This document shows positions 6,708-12,701 of a stretch of 12,701 nt of DNA, piece by piece. A program made the translations under genes and the position numbers. Source of the stretch: Oscillospiraceae bacterium. GTDB lineage: Bacteria; Bacillota; Clostridia; Oscillospirales; Oscillospiraceae. The notes under the pieces were generated by a model. The model had not been told where the DNA came from, did not search any database, and worked only from the letters and a program-made list of their open reading frames with translations. Where the stretch lies: assembly GCA_016295225.1 (NCBI GenBank), contig JAEDLP010000051.1:1-12701 (forward strand), written 5' to 3'. Each line of letters starts with the position of its first letter. Positions within the stretch are counted from its first letter, which is position 1.

Positions 6708-6727
6708 GGCCGATGTGATCATCGGCC
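6708..6727. repeat. Hairpin, probable fragment of a dispersed GTAGGGG-type repeat
   Basis: GGCCGATG (6708-6715) and CATCGGCC (6720-6727) form a perfect 8-bp stem with a 4-nt loop. On the minus strand it is preceded by TGTAGGG. This resembles the GTAGGGG-plus-hairpin repeats I associate with gut Oscillospiraceae. No T-run follows. It fills the gap between the small Cys gene and the truncated surface-protein gene. Family membership needs a genome-wide search. Confidence 0.4.
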
Positions 6728-6770
6728 CCTACAGGCCTTATTCGGTAAGCAAAAAATAGAGAGAAAAGGG

Positions 6771-8240
6771 AAGTGGGGATGGAATGAGCATGGACAACTG
6801 GGTGACGGAACCCGTACGGACCGCGATACCCCAGTAAAAATCATGGATCATGTTGCTTCCGTCAGTTTGGGATTAATGCACTCTGCCGCCGTCAAAACTG
6901 ACGGTTCCCTCTGGGTATGGGGCAGCAATACTGATGGGAGACTGGGTCTGGGAAAAGATTATGACGGTATAGTTGTTCCAACTCCAACTAAGCTGGGAAC
7001 TTTCACAGCAGCCGTACCGGAAGGTTCCAAGCCCGTATCAACCCCCCCCTCTTCCTGGGCTGAGAAGGAAGTGGATGAGGCGATTTCTATCGGACTGGTG
7101 CCCGAGGCACTGCGGAACACATACACGGCTTCTATTACACGCGCAGAGTTCTGTTCCCTTGCGATCGCTCTGTATGAAAGCTTTATGCACAGAACGATTA
7201 CCGAGCGTGCCACATTCTCTGATACATCTGATGTAAATGTTCAGAAAATGGCTGGGCTGGGCGTAGTCAACGGCGTGGGCAACGGAAAGTTTGCGTCTGA
7301 CAGCAACCTGATCCGCCAGCAGGCTGCCACGATCCATGCCAGACTTGCAGAGGTCATGAGAAGGTCGCTGACCGACGGCTCGGTTGCATTTGCCGACAAG
7401 GGACGCATTGCCTCCTGGGCGTACACCGCAGTCGGTCAGGTTCAGGCATCCGGAATCATGAACGGCGTGGGCGACAATACATTCTCCCCTGCCGGAAGCT
7501 ACACCAGAGAGCAGAGCATCCTCACAATCCTTCGTCTGCTCCGTTTTGCGGAAAAAGCTCCGGAACAGTTTGAAATTGCGCTTTCTCTGGACGGCGGTGA
7601 CGGTGAGAAGGTAATCTTCTGTTGCAAGGGCAATCGCCTCCTCCCGCCTGACAACCCCGCAAAGGATGGCCTCTACTTTGGCGGCTGGTTCAAGGACAAG
7701 GCCTGCACGAAGGCGTGGAACTTCGACAAGGACACGGTTTCTTCCAACCTCACGCTCTATGCCAAGTGGATCCCAAAGACAACGGTAACTGACGTCGCTG
7801 AGGTCTCGAACGAGCTCGTTCAAATAGACGGCAAAGAGGTCAAGCTGTCTACTTACACCCTGCTGGACGCCCAGGGAACAAAGGTCAACTTTGTAAAGCT
7901 GAGAGATATTGCTTACCTTCTGGACGGCACGGCTGCACAATTCAATGTAGATTGGCGCGAGAATGCGATCCGTGTAGAGCCTGATTCTCCCTACACAACA
8001 CAGAACGGAGCAGAGGTGACCATGCCGACCGTGATTTCCGCACCGACCGGTACTTGCATCACTCCGGTAATCACAAACGGCGTGAACGTTCCTCTGGAAG
8101 CTTTCCATGTGGTGGATAAAGCCGGCGGCAACAACTATTTCAAGCTGAACGACATTGCAAAGGTTGCCAACTTCAATATGGAATGGGATTCTGACCGCAG
8201 CTGTATTATCATCACTACCACGAAGGACTACAAGGACTAA
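6771..8240 (+). pseudogene. N-terminally truncated RCC1-SLH surface protein with InlB-type repeat and stalk domain
   Basis: Recognisable coding starts upstream of the first ATG (6843), at KWGWNEHGQLGDG (6771 on), in the middle of an RCC1 repeat. It continues through VKTDGSLWVWGSNTDG RCC1 sequence, SLH-like segments (for example VNGVGNGKFASDS and ASGIMNGVGDNTFSP), a Listeria-Bacteroides-type repeat (YFGGWFKDKACTKAW...LTLYAKW), and two copper-amine-oxidase-N-like stalk segments (VNFVKLRDIAYLLDG and NNYFKLNDIAKV). Such proteins are secreted and bind the wall through SLH domains. No signal peptide, start codon with ribosome binding site, or promoter is present, so it is probably dead. Its base composition looks more AT-rich than neighbouring genes. 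If translated from 6843 it would give a 465-residue cytosolic fragment. Confidence 0.75.
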
Positions 8241-8268
8241 TCCCTTGACTGCTTCATTCTGACACAAA

Positions 8269-8476
8269 GGGCCTGTTGCAAAATGTGCGGGATGCACAAA
8301 GCCCCCCTTGTCAAAAGGGGGTGGCACAGCGAAGCTGTGACGGGGGGATTCTCGTTGACCACCAACGTATGTGGTCTACCGGAATCCCTCCACCGCCTTT
8401 CGGCGGTCCCCCTCCCTTTGACAAGGGAGGCTTTTTTCTGTCTATCTTTTGGGTTTGTGTATTTTTCAACAGGCCC
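8269..8476. mobile_element. MITE-like element with 16-bp terminal inverted repeats
   Basis: The left end GGGCCTGTTGCAAAAT (8269-8284) and right end (8461-8476, complement GGGCCTGTTGAAAAAT) match at 15 of 16 positions. Flanking AAA/TTT extends the match. The ends resemble IS6-like termini containing TGTTGCAAA. The 208-bp interior has no gene. It has subterminal inverted repeats (8300-8315 against 8417-8432, 15/16) and small hairpins at 8325-8339, 8357-8376 and 8392-8407. I see no convincing target-site duplication. The internal CCCCCTTGTCAAA and AGCGAAGCTG modules look like repeats abundant in Oscillospiraceae. It occupies most of the 8241-8554 intergenic stretch. Confidence 0.7.
8411..8437 (+). 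terminator. Rho-independent terminator carried by the MITE-like element
   Basis: CCTCCCTT (8411-8418) and AAGGGAGG (8423-8430) form a perfect 8-bp stem with a TGAC loop, followed by C and six Ts. It faces the direction of the truncated surface-protein gene. The element would therefore stop transcription coming from the left before it enters mazF antisense. Confidence 0.75.
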
Positions 8477-8517
8477 TTTCATGTACAGAGGTTGTTTTCC
8501 CGGTGGGGACGGGCGTT

Positions 8518-8536
8518 CCCGGCAGGGGCTGCCGGG
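8518..8536. repeat. Hairpin downstream of mazF
   Basis: CCCGGCAG (8518-8525) and CTGCCGGG (8529-8536) form a perfect, GC-rich 8-bp stem with a 3-nt loop, 18 bp after the mazF stop on the minus strand. No T-run follows on that strand. It may still mark the end of the nnrD-alr-mazF transcript or stabilise its 3' end. Confidence 0.45.
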
Positions 8537-8554
8537 ATGCCCGCAGCTGGTTTC

Positions 8555-8959
8555 TTAGACGAGAGTATCCGGGTGCAGACCAAAGCTAACAGCAATCGCG
8601 GCGTCCACCTGATGCATCAGAGGACCATCCACACGGCCCATATGCTCCCGCAGGCGCTTTTTGTCCAGGGTGCGGATCTGTTCCAGCAGAACCACGGAAT
8701 CCTTGGGCAAGCCATACTGACGGGCAGCCAACTCGATATGGGTGGGCAGCTTCGCCTTCCCGGTCTGGGAGGTGATGGCCGCCGCAATGACGGTGGGGCT
8801 ATGGCGGTTGCCGGTGTCGTTCTGGACGATCAGCACCGGACGCACGCCCCCTTGCTCACTGCCCACCACGGGGCTGAGGTCGGCATAAAAGATATCTCCG
8901 CGTTTTACGCTATTGTCCACAATGCTCACACTCCGCCGGAAAGTAGGATCCTGCGTCAC
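8555..8959 (-). CDS. mazF: MazF/NdoA-type endoribonuclease toxin
   Basis: The product is a PemK/MazF family mRNA interferase that cuts single-stranded RNA at short motifs. VKRGDIFYADLSPVVGSEQGG and AITSQTGKAKLPTHIE are nearly identical to Bacillus EndoA. The catalytic pair corresponding to EndoA R25 and T48 is present as R40 and T63. The start is uncertain: GTG 8959 gives 134 residues with AGGA 10 nt upstream, while GTG 8920 gives 121 residues, closer to the family's usual length, with GGCGGAG 10 nt upstream. It lies 161 bp after alr, matching the Bacillus alr-ndoAI-ndoA order, but no antitoxin gene fits in the gap. The sequence looks intact and active. Confidence 0.93.
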   Translation of the reverse strand: MTQDPTFRRSVSIVDNSVKRGDIFYADLSPVVGSEQGGVRPVLIVQNDTGNRHSPTVIAAAITSQTGKAKLPTHIELAARQYGLPKDSVVLLEQIRTLDKKRLREHMGRVDGPLMHQVDAAIAVSFGLHPDTLV

Positions 8960-9120
8960 ATGGAAATCATCCTATGTAACGCGGGTCACTATGATTCTCC
9001 CACGGATCGGCGCCCTTTATACCCCTCGGGCAAAAATTCGGCACCCTGGCCCAGACGCGGCGTCCCGCGCCCTCTTCCCACGGCTCATCCTATGCGGAAG
9101 GAGCTTTTTCGGGAACTGTG

Positions 9121-10281
9121 TCAAAGATAGATTCGATGGATACGCTTGGCCAGCACGCACAGAAGCTCATAAGAGATGGTTTTCATCACTTCCGCGCCTT
9201 CTTCCACAGGCTGACCATTGCCGTAAAGCACCACCACATCGCCTTCCTTCACATCGGGAATATCGGTCACGTCCACCATGCACATATCCATGCAGACGCG
9301 ACCGGTGATGGGCGCCTTCCGGCCATTGACCAGGATGGAAAGATGATTGGAGAATCCTCGGCAGTAGCCGTCGCCATACCCCACGGGAATGACCGCCAGA
9401 CGGGAGTCTCTCGCCAGCGTGTGGGTTCTGCCATAGCTGACGGGAGTGTCGGCGGGGACATCGCGGACAGTGGCCACGCGGCTCTTCAGCTCCAGAACGG
9501 GAACCAAATCGCAGAGGTCGGGGTCCATGGCGGCGTCAGGCAGGTGGCCGTAGAGAACAATGCCGGGCCGAACCATGTCCAGATACGTAGCGGGATACAG
9601 CAGGGTCGCCGCACTGTTGGCACAGTGGCGAATGGCAAACTCATAGCCCAGAGCCTTCACTCTGTCGATGATATCCAGGAAGCGGCCGAACTGCATCATG
9701 GTGTATTCTTCGCTGCCGTCGGAGTCGGAGAAGTGGGTAAAGATACCCTCCGCCACCAGGCCAGGCAGGTTCACCGCCTCATAGATCTCCTGAGCCGACT
9801 TCTCCATGGTGTCCTCATGGCACAGGAAGCCCAGACGGGTCATGCCTGTGTCGCACTGGATGTGGACCTTCAGTTCGCTGCCCGTTTTGCTCACGATGGC
9901 GGACAGCTCCTTTGCGTATTCCAAATCGTAGCAGGCCTGGGTGATATCATACTTTACCAGTTCGACTGCGTAGATGGAAGAAGTACAGCCCAAAATCAGG
10001 ATCGGCATCTCAATACCGGCTTCCCGGAGCTCCACAGCCTCGTCCAGGCAGGCAACGCCCAAATAGTCCGCACCCAGCTCTTCCAGTTTCATTGCCACCG
10101 GCACCGCCCCGTGCCCGTAAGCATCCGCCTTCACCAGCCCCAGGAATTTGGTCCCGTAGGGCGTCAGGTTCCGCAGCGCATGATAGTTGTGTTCCAGGCG
10201 CTCCATGGACACTTCCGCCCAAGTGCGCTTCATCCAGCTCCGCCCGGAATTCATCCAGTTTCCTTTCATTTGTGCTCTCAT
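9121..10281 (-). CDS. alr: Alanine racemase
   Basis: This PLP enzyme converts L- to D-alanine for peptidoglycan. The 386-residue product has the PLP lysine K51 in LVKADAYGHG, catalytic Y283 in VSYGRTHTL, and the C-terminal GRVCMDMCMVDVT stretch. It has full family length. ATG 10281 has AAAGGA upstream. ATG 10233 (residue 17, MKRTWAEVS) matches the usual family start and has GGGCGGAG upstream, so the true protein may be 16 residues shorter. It lies 16 bp after the lipoprotein gene and upstream of mazF. In spore formers some Alr copies are spore-associated and limit alanine-triggered germination. Which type this is cannot be told. Confidence 0.96.
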   Translation of the reverse strand: MRAQMKGNWMNSGRSWMKRTWAEVSMERLEHNYHALRNLTPYGTKFLGLVKADAYGHGAVPVAMKLEELGADYLGVACLDEAVELREAGIEMPILILGCTSSIYAVELVKYDITQACYDLEYAKELSAIVSKTGSELKVHIQCDTGMTRLGFLCHEDTMEKSAQEIYEAVNLPGLVAEGIFTHFSDSDGSEEYTMMQFGRFLDIIDRVKALGYEFAIRHCANSAATLLYPATYLDMVRPGIVLYGHLPDAAMDPDLCDLVPVLELKSRVATVRDVPADTPVSYGRTHTLARDSRLAVIPVGYGDGYCRGFSNHLSILVNGRKAPITGRVCMDMCMVDVTDIPDVKEGDVVVLYGNGQPVEEGAEVMKTISYELLCVLAKRIHRIYL

Positions 10282-10297
10282 TGTTATACGATCCTTT

Positions 10298-10906
10298 CTA
10301 TGTATTGGATTGCTTCAATATAAAGGCAGAAAACTCGCATTGAATCACAGTGAATCCATCGCTGCGAACCTCTCCTCTCAGCAGAGTTTTCTGAGCTTTA
10401 TCAAACCATAATACCGTCTCCAGCCCCTGGCCGGGATCTGTCTCGGGGTCCCGGCAGCAGATCCGCAGGACTTCGGTCTCCCCCATCATCTCACTGCCCG
10501 TTTCCGCAATGTAACCGGATTCCATCGCGGTCAGGAAAGTGGGCAGCGCATCCAGGGGGGACAGCCCTTCCTCATTGACAGGACCGGTTTCCAGCCGAAC
10601 CCCGTCATACTCCAGGTAAGTTTGTCCTTCGTGGATGTTTGCGGTGATCCCTGCCACCTCTTCCGGCGCGGTAATGACCAGAGTCATGCCGTCCTTCACG
10701 GTGCCGTCGAACTCCACGGTGTACGCATACACCCGCTGCCCGTAATCGGCCGTCAGCTCCATGACACCGGAACATCCTTCTCTGGAAAGGAAGTCAGACC
10801 GCAGCTCCAGGGTCAGATTGTTGTCGCTGTCTGTTCCCGTGCATCCACAGAGGAGGCACAGCAAAAGCAGGCTTATCATTCGTGTGCAAACTTTCTTTGC
10901 ACCCAA
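10298..10906 (-). CDS. Lipoprotein next to alr, GerS/YdcC-like (LolA-type fold suspected)
   Basis: The 202-residue protein has a lipoprotein signal peptide with lipobox LLCGC (C22), then a beta-rich domain with LTLELRSDFLSREGC, YVYTVEF-like strands and repeated acidic turns. No catalytic motif is visible. The position directly before alr matches Bacillus ydcC and Clostridioides gerS, which lies beside alr2. GerS is a lipoprotein required for CwlD function in cortex modification, and its length (about 190 residues) is similar. The assignment rests on context, lipobox and size, not on a firm sequence match. The TTG start at 10906 has AGGAGGAA 6 nt upstream. It begins 32 bp after nnrD. Confidence 0.75.
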   Translation of the reverse strand: MGAKKVCTRMISLLLLCLLCGCTGTDSDNNLTLELRSDFLSREGCSGVMELTADYGQRVYAYTVEFDGTVKDGMTLVITAPEEVAGITANIHEGQTYLEYDGVRLETGPVNEEGLSPLDALPTFLTAMESGYIAETGSEMMGETEVLRICCRDPETDPGQGLETVLWFDKAQKTLLRGEVRSDGFTVIQCEFSAFILKQSNT

Positions 10907-10938
10907 GGGAAATTCCTCCTACTCGCTTGGTCTGCCGG

Positions 10939-11778
10939 TCATCCCATCACGCCCCGGATGGCAAAGGGGATCTCCTCCAGCAGGTCTGTGGGGGTCATAC
11001 CATACTCCCCCAGGCGGGCGGCCGCCAGATCGCCGGCCCGTCCATGGAGCCAAACCGCCCCGGGAACCGCTTTCTTCGGCTCGATCCCCTGGCCCAACAG
11101 GGAGAGGATCATGCCTGCCAGCACATCGCCGCTTCCTCCCTTGGCCATACCCGGATTTCCCGTGGTGTTGACGAAGGTCTCTCCATCCGGGAAGGCTGTA
11201 ATGGTTCGGTGGCCTTTCAGCACCAGCACGCAGCCGTGCCGGCGGGCAAATGCCGCAGCTGTTCCCTCCCGATCAGGGCCAATGGCCTTCCCCTGCGTCA
11301 GCCGGAGAAATTCCCCATCGTGAGGCGTCAAAACCGTCAGTCGGCCGCGTCTGGTGTCCAGAACATCTATATGCTCCGCCACCGCGTTTATGCCGTCGGC
11401 GTCCAGCACCAGAGGTGGCCGGACCTTCTCCACAAGGCGAAGGGTGCGCACATCGGTCTTTCTGCTGCGGCCCAGACCGGGGCCGATCAGAACCGCATCG
11501 CTGGCGTTCATCTTATCCAGCAGGATAGGGAAGGATGGCACAGGCGCGGGCATCGCTTCCCCGCTCTTCCCCGCCGCCACAGGCCAGATCTCTTTCGGAA
11601 CGGAAAGAAACACCAGGCCGGACCCGGTGCGGACCGCGGCATGGGACGCAAAAATGGGGGCTCCGGTGAACCCCACAGATCCCGCTAAAATGTGCACCTT
11701 GCCAAAGGTTCCCTTGTGACCATCCCTGTCCCGGACAGGCAAACAGTCTCGGACAAAGGTCTCCGTTACTTGGCCCAT
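10939..11778 (-). CDS. nnrD: ADP-dependent (S)-NAD(P)H-hydrate dehydratase (NnrD)
   Basis: NnrD repairs hydrated NADH and NADPH using ADP. The 279-residue product has the ribokinase-like fold of the YjeF C-terminal domain: HKGTFGKVHILAGS near the start, IGPGLGRS (about 98-105), TPHDGEF (about 151-157), LKGHRT, and the nucleotide-site GNPGMAKGGSGDVLAG with the likely catalytic Asp at 218. The N-terminal epimerase domain (NnrE) is absent, so this is the single-domain form, as in Bacillus YxkO. ATG 11778 is preferred because GGAGGGAAG lies just upstream. An ATG at 11802 would add 8 residues that contain that site. It is the first gene of the nnrD-lipoprotein-alr-mazF unit. Confidence 0.92.
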   Translation of the reverse strand: MGQVTETFVRDCLPVRDRDGHKGTFGKVHILAGSVGFTGAPIFASHAAVRTGSGLVFLSVPKEIWPVAAGKSGEAMPAPVPSFPILLDKMNASDAVLIGPGLGRSRKTDVRTLRLVEKVRPPLVLDADGINAVAEHIDVLDTRRGRLTVLTPHDGEFLRLTQGKAIGPDREGTAAAFARRHGCVLVLKGHRTITAFPDGETFVNTTGNPGMAKGGSGDVLAGMILSLLGQGIEPKKAVPGAVWLHGRAGDLAAARLGEYGMTPTDLLEEIPFAIRGVMG

Positions 11779-11843
11779 GGATCTTCCCTCCTGCCATTTC
11801 AAACGATATCAAACGCTTCTTATAAAAGAACCGGAAAGATTTC

Positions 11844-11849
11844 ATTATA
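11844..11849 (-). promoter_or_regulatory. Candidate -10 box for the nnrD-alr-mazF unit
   Basis: On the minus strand a perfect TATAAT lies about 65 bp upstream of the nnrD start. The hexamer 17 bp further upstream (GTTAGT) is a poor -35, and no extended -10 TG is present, so the promoter call is tentative. No other promoter candidate was seen in the region 11779-11930. Confidence 0.4.
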
Positions 11850-11895
11850 ATACCAGAAAATCCTTCACTAACTCTTAATTATAGGTTTTTTCATC

Positions 11896-11924
11896 TTGAT
11901 TTTCAACCTTTTTTATGGTAAAGT
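11896..11924 (+). promoter_or_regulatory. Candidate sigma-A promoter for the pheS leader
   Basis: TTGATT (11896-11901) is followed after 17 bp by TAAAGT (11919-11924). Both boxes match four of six consensus bases. Transcription would begin near 11931, right where the T-box leader starts. Confidence 0.45.
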
Positions 11925-11929
11925 TGTTG

Positions 11930-12176
11930 CACTGTGAAAAACTGTGAAGGGGAAAATAGCGGATTTGACCTCTCAGAGAGGGACGGCCATCGGCTGTAAG
12001 CCGTCCTGTGTGTTCTGCCGCTTGGTTCGCCCTGGAGTTTCGGCGGGGAAAGACGCCGGCGGATGGTCCACCGTTACCGGACAATGAAGCGCACGCAATC
12101 CTTGCGTGAAGTTCGGGTGGTACCGCGGAAGACTTTGCCTTTCGTCCCGTTTGTCGGGATGAGGGCTTTTTTTATT
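11930..12176 (+). promoter_or_regulatory. T-box riboswitch, phenylalanine type, upstream of pheS
   Basis: T-box leaders read uncharged tRNA and allow read-through when the amino acid is short. The T-box sequence GGGTGGTACCGCGG is at 12115-12128, followed by a terminator. Stem I has an upper helix GGACGGC (11981-11987) with GCCGTCC (12000-12006) and a lower helix AGCGG (11958-11962) with CCGCT (12018-12022). Directly above the lower helix on the 3' side sits TTC (12013-12015), a Phe codon in the expected specifier position. Together with pheS downstream this makes a Phe-responsive switch very likely. It accounts for most of the 438-bp gap between nnrD and pheS. Confidence 0.92.
12137..12173 (+). 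terminator. Regulated intrinsic terminator of the T-box leader
   Basis: A long stem with G-U pairs (12137-12149 against 12155-12166) is followed by seven Ts (12167-12173). Formation of the antiterminator around 12115-12128 on binding uncharged tRNA-Phe would compete with it. The pheS ribosome binding site begins about 30 nt downstream. Confidence 0.85.
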
Positions 12177-12216
12177 GCTTTGCAACTGATTAGCGACACA
12201 TTTTGGAGGAAGCAAA

Positions 12217-12701
12217 ATGAAAGCACAACTGGAAACCATCAAACAGGAAGCCCTGGCGGCTCTGGCCGAAGCCAAGGAGTCCGCAGAACTGGAAAGCCTT
12301 CGGGTCAAGTACCTGGGCAAGAAGGGCGAGCTCACCGCCGTCCTGAAGCAAATGGGCAAGCTCTCCGCAGAGGAGCGCCCCGTCATCGGTCAGTTGGCCA
12401 ACGACGTGCGGGAATTGCTCACCGCAGAGATCGAGGCCCAGAAGGCCAAGCTGGAAGAGATCAAGCTGGAAGCCCGTCTGAAGGACGAGGCCGTGGATGT
12501 GACCATCCCCGGCGAGGAGAAAAAGCTGGGCCACCAGCATCCCATGTACATCGCCCTGGAAGAAATCAAGGATATCTTTGTGGGGATGGGCTTCACCATC
12601 TTGGACGGCCCCGAGGTGGAGCTGGCCTACTACAACTTTGACCGTCTGAACGCAGAGGAAGGCCATCCCTCCCGGGACTGGTCCGACACCTTCTATTTCG
12701 A
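12217..12701 (+). CDS. pheS: Phenylalanyl-tRNA synthetase alpha subunit (partial, cut by right edge)
   Basis: PheS is the catalytic subunit of the (alpha-beta)2 enzyme that charges tRNA-Phe. The 161 visible residues show the N-terminal coiled-coil region that contacts tRNA (about 1-85), then a linker with TIPGE and GHQHPM, and the start of the class II core with GFTILDGPEVE and HPSRDWSDTFYF. In many homologues the last motif reads HPARDMQDTFY. GGAGGAAG lies 7 nt before the ATG. The frame stays open to the window edge. pheT is expected just beyond. Confidence 0.95.
   Translation, partial: MKAQLETIKQEALAALAEAKESAELESLRVKYLGKKGELTAVLKQMGKLSAEERPVIGQLANDVRELLTAEIEAQKAKLEEIKLEARLKDEAVDVTIPGEEKKLGHQHPMYIALEEIKDIFVGMGFTILDGPEVELAYYNFDRLNAEEGHPSRDWSDTFYF

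Noticed and set aside
7038..8327. 429-residue minus-strand ORF across the SLH region
   Set aside because: It is antisense to recognisable SLH, InlB-type and stalk domains. The product is Arg/Cys/Val-rich with no domain.
8261..8484. Target-site duplication around the MITE-like element
   Set aside because: The 8-bp flanks (GACACAAA and TTTCATGT) are not direct repeats. Only the inverted AAA/TTT extension is seen.
8960..9120. Possible antitoxin ORF between alr and mazF
   Set aside because: The only ATG-led stretch on the minus strand is about 23 codons, lacks a properly spaced ribosome binding site, and shows no MazE or CopG-like pattern.
8276..9130. Plus-strand ORF from the MITE-like element through mazF antisense
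   Set aside because: It begins inside repeat DNA and runs antisense to mazF. It shows no protein features.
9118..10323. 401-residue plus-strand ORF opposite alr
   Set aside because: It is the antisense shadow of a full alanine racemase with its active-site motifs. The His/Gln-rich product is typical of such shadows.
10622..11688. Plus-strand ORFs opposite nnrD and the lipoprotein gene
   Set aside because: They are shadows of minus-strand genes that carry motifs and ribosome binding sites.

Overview
The window looks like chromosomal DNA from a spore-forming, GC-rich low-temperature-gut-type Clostridia, most likely an Oscillospiraceae relative (Flavonifractor/Intestinimonas-like). The reasons are several sporulation genes (cwlD, cotJ genes, ylbJ), AGGAGG-type ribosome binding sites with TTG/GTG starts, a phenylalanine T-box, and dispersed hairpin repeats of a kind common in that family. 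This assignment is inference from gene content, not a database match.

Layout, left to right. (1) 1-67 is the tail of an unidentified gene, followed by two hairpins, one of them a terminator, and a promoter for a small Cys-rich protein (221-403). The end of that protein runs over the 3' end of radA. (2) On the minus strand cwlD (2451-1723) and radA (1726-350) form a two-gene unit with an ATGA stop/start overlap. It is preceded by a very good match to a forespore (sigma-G type) promoter. (3) Divergent from cwlD is a single ORF that joins CotJA and CotJB. It is followed 3 bp later by cotJC, which keeps only about 32 codons before homology stops. (4) Immediately beyond that break is a minus-strand pair, apbE (lipoprotein flavin transferase) then an alpha/beta-hydrolase, driven by a clear sigma-A promoter. 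(5) On the plus strand are ylbJ, a small four-Cys protein gene, and then a decapitated RCC1-SLH surface-protein gene flanked by repeat DNA: a hairpin repeat on the left and a 208-bp MITE-like element on the right. (6) On the minus strand lies the unit nnrD - lipoprotein (GerS/YdcC-like) - alr - mazF, matching the conserved Firmicutes alr neighbourhood but lacking the usual MazE-type antitoxin gene. (7) A Phe T-box leader precedes pheS, which runs off the right edge.

How the genes fit together: much of the window concerns spore formation and germination. CwlD makes cortex muramic-delta-lactam. A lipoprotein beside alr is the positional equivalent of C. difficile GerS, which partners CwlD. CotJ proteins are coat components, and YlbJ is a spore-stage membrane protein. 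The rest is housekeeping: RadA in repair, NnrD in NAD(P)H repair, Alr in D-alanine supply, MazF as an RNase, and PheS in tRNA charging.

The least ordinary points are the broken cotJC, the CotJA-CotJB fusion, the degraded surface-protein gene beside a MITE-like element, and the orphan mazF. I see no CRISPR array, tRNA, rRNA or complete insertion sequence, and nothing I would call a clearly new defence or mobile system.
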